DNA of 64,000 bases from Deltaproteobacteria bacterium (GTDB taxonomy: Bacteria > Desulfobacterota > Binatia > HRBIN30 > CADEER01): assembly GCA_029262455.1 (NCBI GenBank), contig JAJCZJ010000122.1, positions 1 through 64,000 of the forward strand, read 5' to 3'. Made by a program: the position numbers and the translations under genes. Shown here piece after piece: positions 55,770 through 64,000 of the stretch (position 1 is its first letter; every line of letters starts with the position of its first letter). Below the pieces are notes generated by a model. It saw only the letters and a list, made by a program, of their open reading frames with translations. It was not told the origin of the DNA and made no database searches.

Positions 55770-56120
55770 ATGATTGAGCGACGTGCGCAATCGAAAATCG
55801 TATTGCACCTCAGCAAGCCCTGGAAGATGGGTGAAGCGCTGGGATGGCCCTCAATGCCTGCGTCGGTGGACTACCAAGAAGGTGATCGGTGGCTCATCGA
55901 GCTGGAGAAGCCCTTCCGCTTCGGCAAGTCCGAGTACCGGTTCTTCGTCGTCGAACCCCGCCTGGAAGGATGGCATCTCGGCGACGCGGAATCACGCGAG
56001 GTCCCATGCAGAATCGTCCCGACAGCCGAAGACCAGCTGTCCTCCGACCATCCTTGCGAAATACCGCGGCGACGAAACGGAATACCGATCGTCGGATCCA
56101 TCACCGACTATCACCACTAG
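55770..56120 (+). CDS. Small hypothetical protein
   Basis: This 116-residue protein starts at ATG 55770, with AGGAGG ending 4 bp upstream. It reads MIERRAQSKIVLHLSKPWKMGEALGWPSMPASVDYQEGDRW, then SEYRFFVVEPRLEGWHLG and a closing PIVGSITDYHH. No signal peptide, membrane helix or known motif was seen. The strong ribosome-binding site makes it a likely real gene. Confidence 0.6.
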   Translation: MIERRAQSKIVLHLSKPWKMGEALGWPSMPASVDYQEGDRWLIELEKPFRFGKSEYRFFVVEPRLEGWHLGDAESREVPCRIVPTAEDQLSSDHPCEIPRRRNGIPIVGSITDYHH

Positions 56121-56237
56121 CCAGTTCTTCTCGAACCGAACCGCGGAACGAACAATCGTGTTCGGCTTGCGCGGAAGATCGGCTCGCGAAGAATCCGTAT
56201 ATCTGAGTTCATCTGCGGTTCCAAAACGCGACCGTAC

Positions 56238-57260
56238 CTAACGCGCAAGTTCGATGCGGTCGAGTGCGCTCACTCTCTTGCGTTCGTTCGCGGAGAATTC
56301 GCTCTCGAGCAGCGCCTCGACCCTCGCGGCCTTCTCTTCGCTACTCAAGCCGCTCGTCGACTCAACCACGGAGCGCCGCCGCCGAAACTCGTCGACTCTA
56401 GACCTCCACTCGCTGCGCCGCTGATCGAGGTTGGCCAACCGCTCGGCGGCTGCGACTCCAAAGCGCTCCTCGCGCAGGGAGCGGACCTCCTGGTCTGTTC
56501 CGCCAGCCGCCCGCAACGCCGCCTCGTCGCGCGACAGCTCGAGTGGCGCCCGTGCTTGCCGCTGAACTTCGCGCACTTCTTCAGGAAGTTCCGCCTCCAC
56601 TTCGGCAATGAGTCGTTCACGCTCCTCTGGCGAGAGAGTCGGGTCCGAAACCAATCGCCGCATCTCGACGGCTACCGCCGCTTGCCGGGCTTCGACCCCG
56701 AAGAGCTTCGCCGCGTCCGCGGTGCCAAAAATGTCCTCGCGCAAGGCAGACAGCGCGCCCAGACGATCGGCCAGCGAGGCGCTGCCGCTTCCGTCGGCGT
56801 GGAGACGCGCTGCGGCGCGGCGGTATTCGAGGAAGCGCGCCATGAGGTCACGCGCCTGCGACAAGGCCGGCTCCTCCAGTCGCGCATCGATTTCCGCGTC
56901 GATCCGGTTTCGAATCGCCGCATCAGACGTCTCCCCAGACGCGATGAAAAAGTACTCTAAGAATCGAAGGATATCCGGTCCAACGATGAGGTTTCCGTCA
57001 TCATCTACCGGCAACGCACCATCGATTTCCGTATCCCGCAGTGAGCCAGGGATTTCTTGCGACGCACTTGGAATGACCCCTTGCCCTCTGTCGAGATTGC
57101 GGCGCGGCGCGGCATCGAATTTGGCATCCGAAAGCCCGCGATCAACCACAGACTGTCTGTTGGGTCGGACGGAGGAGTCCTTGGAGACATCACTCCGGAT
57201 CGAAAGCCAGCCGAGCCCGAACAGCGCAATCGCAACGCCGAGCCACCGAACCCCGGTCAT
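56238..57260 (-). CDS. lifO: Lipase-specific foldase (lipase chaperone)
   Basis: This 340-residue protein has an N-terminal membrane anchor (GVRWLGVAIALFGLGWLSI). The family signature SLRDTEIDGALPVDDDGNLIVGPDILRFLEYFFIASGE lies at about residues 73-112. A long alpha-helical arm then wraps the lipase (ERLIAEVEAELPEEVREVQ... ALRAAGGTDQEVRSLREERFGVAAAERLANLDQ). It folds the secreted lipase in the periplasm. It lies 67 bp downstream of the lipase gene, the normal lipase-foldase order. Confidence 0.93.
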   Translation of the reverse strand: MTGVRWLGVAIALFGLGWLSIRSDVSKDSSVRPNRQSVVDRGLSDAKFDAAPRRNLDRGQGVIPSASQEIPGSLRDTEIDGALPVDDDGNLIVGPDILRFLEYFFIASGETSDAAIRNRIDAEIDARLEEPALSQARDLMARFLEYRRAAARLHADGSGSASLADRLGALSALREDIFGTADAAKLFGVEARQAAVAVEMRRLVSDPTLSPEERERLIAEVEAELPEEVREVQRQARAPLELSRDEAALRAAGGTDQEVRSLREERFGVAAAERLANLDQRRSEWRSRVDEFRRRRSVVESTSGLSSEEKAARVEALLESEFSANERKRVSALDRIELAR

Positions 57261-57327
57261 TCGTCGTCATCCTCGCGGGCGGCGGCGTCGGCTGACGACG
57301 CCGCCCGCGTCGATTGAAGTGTTCCGA

Positions 57328-58383
<1,056 letters not shown>

Positions 58384-58409
58384 TCAAACCCGGGCGATTG
58401 AAAATATCC

Positions 58410-58739
58410 ATGGAGGGAGAGGCTCCTGCCGAGCCGCGTCTCAATCAACGCAGCCCCTGCGCGCCAACTCCACAACACCGCACACTGGCAGGGACCGCGG
58501 TTCGGCAGGAGCCTCTCCCTCATGCAATGCCGCGCACCGGGCAGGGACCGCGACTCGGCGGGAGCCTCTCCCTCCATGAAATGCCGCGCACCGGGCAGGG
58601 ACCGCGACTCGGCGGGAGCCTCTCCCTCCATGGAATGCCGCGCACCGGGCAGGGACCGCGGCTCGGCGGGAGCCTCTCCCTCCATGCAATGCCGCGGACT
58701 GACATGGACCGCGGCTCGGCGGGAGCCTCTCCCTCCATG
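58410..58739. repeat. 54-bp tandem array and inverted copy of the EGEAPAEPR family
   Basis: Units starting at ATG 58522, 58576, 58630 and 58684 (ATGCAATGCCGCGCACCGGG...) have periods of 54, 54, 54 and 53 bp. An inverted copy (ATGGAGGGAGAGGCTCCTGC) lies at 58410-58438. The 58279-58842 gap between the lipase and the HExxH gene has no other recognisable content. Confidence 0.92.
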
Positions 58740-58842
58740 GGCGGGCGTGTGGTCGCCCGGGGAAACGCCCCTTGGCTCGTCTGGAAACCGAGGTGCGGCA
58801 CGGAGGTCCGCCGCCCCTCCGTGCCGCACCGGAACTTACAAC

Positions 58843-60492
58843 CTATTCAGCCTTGGCTTTGAAGTTCTCCGGATCGCTCTTGAGGACGTTGCTTTGAAAC
58901 GAAGACTCCCAGCACTGCGTGCCGTTGCTCAGCTGTACGGTGAGCGGCAAGTCTAGCGCAGTCAAATCTGTCATCGGGAGATTGACGCCCTTCCCCTTGA
59001 CGATGATCTTGGCTTTTCCCGCATCGCCGGCTTTCGCCACGATGACTTTGACGCCGTCCGGGGTCGTCGACTTGTCCTTGTATTTGAAGCCGGTCGTCTT
59101 CGACTGCCAATCCGCGCCGCTCGGAATCTCGAGAGACATGATGATCGTGTCCTGCGCACCGGTTTGATCGTAGACACACAGCAAGTAATCAGTGGTTGCC
59201 ACAGGATTACCGAAGTCGCCGAGAGTGGTTTCCTCGCCTTTGAGGAGCTTCCAAATCAGCTTGTCGCTCTTGTCGGTCGCTTTGTCTTTGAGCAGCAAGA
59301 GCCCCTTACCCGCCTGCGTGCCGGTGATACAGCCGGTGAGCGGCGTCGCGTCTCCGACACATACCCCTGCCTGACAGCTATCGGTCGCCGTGCATGCCTG
59401 ACCGTCGTCGCAAGCCGCACCGTTATCCGGGGAGCAAACCGACGGCGCGCCGGCGCACACGAAGCACTCGTCGATCACGCAAGACGTACAGCCGTCGTCC
59501 GGGACCAACGCGCCATCGTCGCACTCTTCTCCGACATCGATAACGCCGTCACCGCAGGTTTCGCTCGCCCACCCCAGGTCGAACATCAGGTCGAGAGCGA
59601 GGCCCGGGTCATGTTCCGGCCCGGTGTAGGAGGGTTCCATGACCTCGTTCGGCGACAGCGAGGTACTGAAGTGAGACACCGACGATCCCTGCTCAATGGG
59701 GTCCGGAGCGTAAATCTCGACGTGCCCCGAAATCGGTTCGCGGCCGCTGGAGAGGCCGCCCCCGTTGGCGACAACATCGGCGCCGGTCCAATGCAGATCG
59801 CCGGTGTCGACATTGGCGGTAGCGCGCTGGCCATTCGTCATGGTCGGGTAGCTACCGCCCGTAGAATGGTCTTCCAAGTGCACCATGTAGCTATCGTCTC
59901 GATCCTGAAAACGTGCACCTGTCGCGAGGTCTACCAAGGTCAGGAAACCAATCCCGTGGCCGATCTCGTGCAACACCACCGTTGCGAAGTCGATATCGAA
60001 CCCAGGTGGCGACTGATCGAGGCCGTAGTACCAACCGTTCGGAAAGGCGCATGTCGTACCGACAACGCTATTGAAGGTCGCAAACACATCGCTTTGCCCG
60101 TTCAAGTCCATACCGGCAATCGAGTTTGCCAACGCCTGCGGATACCAGGTATCGGCCAGCGGAGCGCCGGCAAAGTCGCGATGTACCGTGGTCGGACCCG
60201 CACCTCCCAGCGTCGCCCCAAAAGCATCGCAGCTCAGCGGATCGAAATTCGCGTCGACGGAAATCGTAATATCGCTGCCAAGCAGGGATCCCCAAATGTC
60301 GGCGGCGTGTTGAAAAGCGATCAAACGTTGGGCACCGATCGTGACACCGGTATTCCCCCCTATCGGCACAGCCGGCGTCGTATCGTTGAAGCCCTCACCC
60401 GGGCCGTCGAGATTGACCACATTCACAGTCGCCGCAACAGTCGGCGACACAGAAACTAAAATCGATACCACCGCCGCAAAAAATCGGGACAT
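58843..60492 (-). CDS. Secreted HExxH metalloprotease-like protein with Cys-rich and Lys-rich C-terminal domains
   Basis: This 549-residue protein has a signal peptide (FFAAVVSILVSVSPTVAA). The zinc motif is His175-Glu-Ile-Gly-His179 (VVLHEIGHGIGFLTLVD), and a downstream Met-turn-like segment reads SHFSTSLSPNEVMEPSY. A Cys-rich 'CGDGVIDVGEECDDG... DDGCTSC' repeat of the myxobacterial/DUF4215 type follows. The last 150 residues (GLLLLKDKATDKSDKLIWKLLKG... DYLLCVYDQTGAQ) form a beta-rich domain repeated in uncultured delta-like genomes. Its stop overlaps nothing, but its start overlaps the stop of the small secreted gene (TGATG). Confidence 0.8.
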   Translation of the reverse strand: MSRFFAAVVSILVSVSPTVAATVNVVNLDGPGEGFNDTTPAVPIGGNTGVTIGAQRLIAFQHAADIWGSLLGSDITISVDANFDPLSCDAFGATLGGAGPTTVHRDFAGAPLADTWYPQALANSIAGMDLNGQSDVFATFNSVVGTTCAFPNGWYYGLDQSPPGFDIDFATVVLHEIGHGIGFLTLVDLATGARFQDRDDSYMVHLEDHSTGGSYPTMTNGQRATANVDTGDLHWTGADVVANGGGLSSGREPISGHVEIYAPDPIEQGSSVSHFSTSLSPNEVMEPSYTGPEHDPGLALDLMFDLGWASETCGDGVIDVGEECDDGALVPDDGCTSCVIDECFVCAGAPSVCSPDNGAACDDGQACTATDSCQAGVCVGDATPLTGCITGTQAGKGLLLLKDKATDKSDKLIWKLLKGEETTLGDFGNPVATTDYLLCVYDQTGAQDTIIMSLEIPSGADWQSKTTGFKYKDKSTTPDGVKVIVAKAGDAGKAKIIVKGKGVNLPMTDLTALDLPLTVQLSNGTQCWESSFQSNVLKSDPENFKAKAE

Positions 60493-60854
60493 CAGCGGTC
60501 GCCCTCAGGCTTGGCGTCCGTTTCACAGTCCACCGCCACCTTGCCGTCGGATCCAACACTCGCCCGCGCGACGCCGCCAAACCGCCTCTGGAGATCGACC
60601 GTGAAGCCGCCAGCCGGGTTCACCTCTTCGACGAGATCCGCAGTCGGAACCGACCCTGTGAACATCGCGGCAGGCTGCTCAGTGCCACTCGGCGCGCTGC
60701 GTCGCTCCCCCGTGTCTGGATCAATGTGCACACGCATGCCGGCCGCCGGAACCGCGACCTGGCTCTGCCCGGAAGAGGCTGTGTCATCCGCCATGGCAGG
60801 CATACTCAGCGCGAGCCCTACCATCCCGGCGCCAAAAGCAATTGCAGTTCTCAT
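60492..60854 (-). CDS. Small secreted protein coupled to the HExxH protease
   Basis: This 120-residue protein has a signal peptide (AIAFGAGMVGLALSMPAMADD). It continues with AGMRVHIDPDTGERRSAPSG and GGFTVDLQRRFGGVARASVGSDGKVAVDCETD. The TGATG stop/start overlap with the following protease gene points to translational coupling. It may be a propeptide-like inhibitor, chaperone or secretion partner, but this is only inferred from the context. Confidence 0.75.
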   Translation of the reverse strand: MRTAIAFGAGMVGLALSMPAMADDTASSGQSQVAVPAAGMRVHIDPDTGERRSAPSGTEQPAAMFTGSVPTADLVEEVNPAGGFTVDLQRRFGGVARASVGSDGKVAVDCETDAKPEGDR

Positions 60855-60995
60855 CGTCGTTTACCCTTTCCGGAGTTGGATCGAATCGAGGCATCCTAGA
60901 CGGACGCCGGGTTGAATCAAAGCGAGAATTTGCAAATCCCTGCGGGGCAACAAATAGGCAAGAGATATCGTGCCCTCGAAAATGCGGGCCAGCCA

Positions 60996-61337
60996 CTAGA
61001 GACGGGCACCACCAGAGAGCCGACCCAGCAGCCCGGCGACAACGACTCCGACAGTGTTTGCAACGACGTCACCGAAGTCGGGTGTTCGAAAAGGAACAAA
61101 TCCTTGGAGCACTTCCAAGACGCCACCCAACAGCGCTAGGCACAGCAAGACCACCGCGCGTTGGCGTGCTCCACGGAACGCCATCAGGGCGAGAACTCCA
61201 TCCAGAGCGAACATGGAAAAGTGAACGATCTTGTCGCCTTGAGCCGGCAGCGGCGGCGCGCCTTCCAACGGAGCCAGACAGGCATAGGCTGTTGCAACCA
61301 CTCCGAGTCCAAAAAGACTGCGCCAGAACCAAACCAT
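60996..61337 (-). CDS. VanZ-like membrane protein
   Basis: This 113-residue protein has four hydrophobic segments and the VanZ-like layout PPLPAQGDKIVHFSMFALDGVLALMAF followed by GGVLEVLQGFVPFRTPDFGDVVANTVGVVVAG. I start it at ATG 61337 (MVWFWRSLFGL); a GTG at 61361 is possible. The longer frame to 61661 runs through a 12-bp tandem repeat and across the start of plsB, so it is not believed. Function is unknown; VanZ is linked to teicoplanin resistance in other bacteria. Confidence 0.85.
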   Translation of the reverse strand: MVWFWRSLFGLGVVATAYACLAPLEGAPPLPAQGDKIVHFSMFALDGVLALMAFRGARQRAVVLLCLALLGGVLEVLQGFVPFRTPDFGDVVANTVGVVVAGLLGRLSGGARL

Positions 61338-61383
61338 GTGCGATGCAATCCTCGACAACACCGCAACGGAAAGCAAACCCAGG

Positions 61384-61431
61384 TCGGAGCCGATGTCGGA
61401 GCCGATGTCGGGGCCGATGTCGGGGCCGATG
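61384..61431. repeat. 12-bp tandem repeat, four units
   Basis: Units of GTCGGAGCCGAT or GTCGGGGCCGAT repeat four times between the divergent VanZ-like and plsB genes, less than 50 bp upstream of the plsB start. Confidence 0.9.
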
Positions 61432-61477
61432 TGGCCCCGGTTGGACGAGTCGGTCTGGTTGGCGATAACCTCCCCCC

Positions 61478-63799
61478 GTGACCGAATCGAAACAGAACAC
61501 AGTTTACCTGGTCGACGCGTGCAGCAGAGTCGAGAAAAAGCTGATCGAAGATTGGATTTCCGACAGCAGCAACGGCAAGCGCTGCTCAACCCTGCCGATT
61601 CCTCCATCGCGCGGTCGCGCCCGACCGGCCATCGACCCGCAGCTGGAGGCTGTTCTCGCAACCGACGACGACCCTCTCCTCACACCACTACGGGTCGCGT
61701 GGTTCCCAAAGACCCGCGATGGGATCCGCGCGGCACGTGTTTCGGATCTCTGGACGTTCGGGGACCCGCGCGATCCCGGGCCGATCCGCCAATCGTGGAT
61801 TGTGCGCAACTCGCCGGAGCGCTACCGCGTCGTCGAGGCTGACCCCGCCCCGTTGTCCGAGCTCCGCGGTCGCTGGCGCGAAGCCAGCAGTACCGACAGT
61901 GGTCACACCATTGGACTCGCAGAGTTCGTCGCGAGACAAGCTGCCCTGGCGCTCGAGCGCGCCGAGCGCCGGCTGCGCGGCGCCAGGTACAAAGTACCCC
62001 GCTTCGTCGCCGAGGATATTCTCACCCGTCCGGGCTTTCGCGGTGGCATTGCTCAACTCGGGGCGGCCAAAGGAGATTCCGGCGACGCGGCCGAACGCGA
62101 AGCCACGAGCTATCTTGCGGAGATTGCCGCAACCCACACGGCGTACGTGATCGACCTCGCAGCGCAGCTAATCCGGCTACTCTACACACGTGGATACAAC
62201 GAGGAGCTTCGCTACGACCACAAACGCCTCGAGGAGATCCTCGCTCTCGGCCAGCGCCACCCCTTGGTCATGCTGCCGACGCACAAGTCCAACCTCGACC
62301 ATCTCGTACTTCAATACATCCTGTACGAGACCGGACACCCGCCGAATCACACCGCGGGCGGCATCAACATGAACTTCTTCCCAATCGGACCAATCCTCCG
62401 GCGCAGCGGAATCTTTTTTATCCGACGCACGTTCAAGGACAATCCGGTCTACAAGTTCGTATTGCAGCACTACATCGACTACCTGATCGAGAAGCGTTTC
62501 TCCCTAGAGTGGTATCTCGAAGGAGGCCGTTCGAGGTCGGGAAAACTCCTGCCGCCAAGGTTCGGATTGTTTGCGAACGTCGTCGAAGCGTTCCGTCGCG
62601 GCAAATCCGAAGACGTCTTTCTGATCCCGATATCGATTGCCTACGAGCAGATCGGCGATGTGGGCGACTACGTCGCTGAGCAAAGAGGTGCCGAGAAACA
62701 GAAGGAGAGCTTCGGGTGGTTGGTCGGCTTCGTCTCGAAGCTTCGCCGCAAGCAGGGAGACATTCATATCCGCTTCGGCGAGCCGCTCTCCCTGAGCGAA
62801 GCGACTGCGGCGACCAAGGCCGGCCCTGGGACGCCGAACGAGAAGAGTCTTACGATCCAAAAGATCGCTTTCGAAACCGCAGTCCGCATCAATCGGGTGA
62901 CCCCGATCACACCGACGTCCCTCGTCACAATGGCCCTACTCGGCTTCGGCGATCGAGCCCTTACCTTAGCCGAAACCGCAGAGTCGGTTGGCGACCTATT
63001 GCGCTACGCCTCGTCGAAGGAACTTCCGGCCACGTTCCCACTGGACAACGTCGACACCGAGCTGATCGAAGCCACACTCGCCGCCCTCCTCGACTCAGGT
63101 GTCGTAACAGCCTTCACCGACGGCACGGAAGCAGTCTACGCCATCGGCCCCGAGCAACATTTAGCCGCGGCATACTACCGCAACACAATCATTCACTTCT
63201 TCGTCAATGCCGCGATCGCCGAGCTCTCGCTCGTGCGCGCTGCGGAACCCGACGTCACCGATCCTCTAGCCGAGTTTTGGAGCGCCACTCTGCGGTTACG
63301 CGATCTATTGAAGTTCGAATTCTTTTTCGCGGAGAAAGAGGCCTACCAAGATGAGCTGCGCCGTGAAGTCGAGATCCACGACCCCAACTGGGAGACGAGG
63401 ATTGTCGGCGGCCCGGAAGAAGTCCTCAAGACTCTGCGCCATATTCGCCCTTACAACGCCCACCGCGTACTGCGCCCCTTTCTCGAGGCGTACCGCGTCG
63501 TCACCGACAGCCTCGAACACAGCGCGACACCGGCCCACAACAAGAGCTTCACCGCCGATTGCCTCGCCCTCGGGCAGCAGTACCGACTGCAAAGGCGAAT
63601 CAACAGTCCCGAGTCAATCTCAAAGGCGCTGTTTGGAACCGCCCTGAAGCTCGCGTCGAACCGAGGACTCCTCGAAGGCGAGGAAAGCGAAGTGCGCCAG
63701 AGGCGTCAGGAGCTCGCCGGCGAAATCCGCGACGCGATTCGATACATCGACGCGATCGAGGCCTTGGCCAAAGCCCGGCAGGCGGGGCTGCTAAAGTAG
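61478..63799 (+). CDS. plsB: Glycerol-3-phosphate acyltransferase PlsB
   Basis: This 773-residue membrane-associated enzyme acylates sn-glycerol-3-phosphate, the first step of phospholipid synthesis. The four acyltransferase blocks are clear: His269-x4-Asp274 (PTHKSNLDHLV), GIFFIRRTF, EWYLEGGRSRSGK and VFLIPISIAYE. The C-terminal half (TPTSLVTMALLGFGDRALT... YYRNTIIHFFVNAAIAELSL) matches bacterial PlsB. The start is GTG 61478. It ends about 100 bp before the next convergent gene. Confidence 0.95.
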   Translation: MTESKQNTVYLVDACSRVEKKLIEDWISDSSNGKRCSTLPIPPSRGRARPAIDPQLEAVLATDDDPLLTPLRVAWFPKTRDGIRAARVSDLWTFGDPRDPGPIRQSWIVRNSPERYRVVEADPAPLSELRGRWREASSTDSGHTIGLAEFVARQAALALERAERRLRGARYKVPRFVAEDILTRPGFRGGIAQLGAAKGDSGDAAEREATSYLAEIAATHTAYVIDLAAQLIRLLYTRGYNEELRYDHKRLEEILALGQRHPLVMLPTHKSNLDHLVLQYILYETGHPPNHTAGGINMNFFPIGPILRRSGIFFIRRTFKDNPVYKFVLQHYIDYLIEKRFSLEWYLEGGRSRSGKLLPPRFGLFANVVEAFRRGKSEDVFLIPISIAYEQIGDVGDYVAEQRGAEKQKESFGWLVGFVSKLRRKQGDIHIRFGEPLSLSEATAATKAGPGTPNEKSLTIQKIAFETAVRINRVTPITPTSLVTMALLGFGDRALTLAETAESVGDLLRYASSKELPATFPLDNVDTELIEATLAALLDSGVVTAFTDGTEAVYAIGPEQHLAAAYYRNTIIHFFVNAAIAELSLVRAAEPDVTDPLAEFWSATLRLRDLLKFEFFFAEKEAYQDELRREVEIHDPNWETRIVGGPEEVLKTLRHIRPYNAHRVLRPFLEAYRVVTDSLEHSATPAHNKSFTADCLALGQQYRLQRRINSPESISKALFGTALKLASNRGLLEGEESEVRQRRQELAGEIRDAIRYIDAIEALAKARQAGLLK

Positions 63800-63830
63800 G
63801 CGTCCCCCCATCGAGGCCGATTGAAAAAGT

Positions 63831-63858
63831 CCATGGAGGGAGAGGCTCCCTCCATGAG
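63831..63858. repeat. EGEAP-family element
   Basis: ATGGAGGGAGAGGCTCCCTC is a short copy of the EGEAP family, seen in arrays at 39381 and 58410 and in the composite repeats at 47352 and 50461. Confidence 0.8.
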
Positions 63859-63885
63859 ACGTTTGGTCCGCGCTATCGCTGCTCT

Positions 63886-63907
63886 GGTAGGCTGAAGCCT
63901 ACCCTAC
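63886..63907. repeat. GTAGGCT-family repeat
   Basis: The 22-bp element opening GGTAGGCTGAAGCCTACC is the same as the arms at 3631 and 21546. It overlaps the stop codon of the minus-strand gene at the window edge. Confidence 0.85.
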
Positions 63908-64000
63908 ATTGGGTCCTCTAAGATGTAGGTCAGGTCGTCCTTGGTGAGCGCACCTGCAAAGCTTTGCTCGCCGAGCACGTTGTCCAGCATTTTGGCTTTG
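63904..64000 (-). CDS. 3' end of an unidentified gene (truncated by the window)
   Basis: The minus strand reads an open frame entering from the right edge and ending in TAG at 63904-63906: KAKMLDNVLGEQSF... LTKDDLTYILEDPM. Composition and helical pattern look like a real C-terminus; it recalls the end of SNF2-type helicases, but 32 residues are too few to decide. Confidence 0.5.
   Translation of the reverse strand, partial: KAKMLDNVLGEQSFAGALTKDDLTYILEDPM

Noticed and set aside
58441-58689. Possible gene encoding repeated MHGGRGSRRA or EGEAPAEPR peptides
   Set aside because: All frames of the tandem DNA are open; no ribosome-binding site or non-repeat protein part supports it.
59164-60459. 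A 431-codon open frame on the plus strand
   Set aside because: It is antisense to the HExxH protein gene and shows Arg-rich, motif-free sequence.
61338-61661. N-terminal extension of the VanZ-like protein
   Set aside because: It reads through a 12-bp tandem repeat and the start of plsB; similarity starts at about 61337.

Overview
The window is GC-rich and almost fully coding. It looks like a chromosomal segment of a Gram-negative bacterium: it encodes BAM-type beta-barrels, several lipoproteins, HflKC, MoaA and PlsB. The secreted proteins have (PT)n linkers, dockerin-like tails ending in an NNALIGCP motif, Cys-rich 'ECDDG' repeats and a Lys-rich 'KLIWKLLKG' C-terminal domain. These features recall uncultured Binatota (Desulfobacterota_B) and myxobacteria-like genomes. 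That placement is an inference from protein style; no rRNA gene is present to test it, and I recognised no tRNA, CRISPR array, transposase or prophage.

Layout. 0-5 kb: ABC-class ATPase, exported Fe-S aldo/keto reductase, RlmC/D-type rRNA methyltransferase. 5-12 kb: a minus-strand block of sigma factor, zinc-finger/SH3 anti-sigma factor and secreted dockerin-like protein, divergent from a membrane-anchored caspase and a beta-barrel. 12-18 kb: metF, hflKC, and a DrrAB-type ABC exporter. 18-27 kb: a caspase-like/PDZ/thioredoxin fusion lipoprotein, moaA, an esterase, and a penicillin-acylase/alpha-beta-hydrolase fusion lipoprotein. 27-34 kb: a vapBC module and two large (PT)n surface proteins with internally duplicated modules. 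34-40 kb: glnS, enoyl-CoA hydratase, lipoprotein, FIST sensor, rnhA. 40-47 kb: a very large diheme secreted protein carrying dockerin-like and cohesin-like domains, and a dipeptidase-like lipoprotein. 47-50.6 kb: a second vapBC and a voltage-gated K+ channel, bracketed by inverted composite repeats. 50.6-55.3 kb: an L-fucose oxidative catabolism cluster. 56-58.3 kb: lipase and its foldase. 58.8-64 kb: HExxH protease with a coupled small secreted protein, VanZ-like protein, plsB, and the 3' end of an unidentified gene.

Intergenic DNA is rich in dispersed repeats. The families are a GTAGGCT(T/A/G)AAGCCTAC hairpin family, a family reading 'EGEAPAEPR' whose tandem arrays have codon-multiple periods (36 and 54 bp), a 'CCACGGATGAACAC' family, a 52-bp tandem repeat and GTACGGGG runs.

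The most interesting candidates are the sigma/anti-sigma/caspase locus, the protease-PDZ-thioredoxin fusion, the penicillin-acylase fusion, the inverted-repeat-bracketed vapBC cassette, and the duplicated terminator-like hairpins inside the glycine-rich surface-protein gene. Domain calls come from reading motifs by eye and were not checked by database search.
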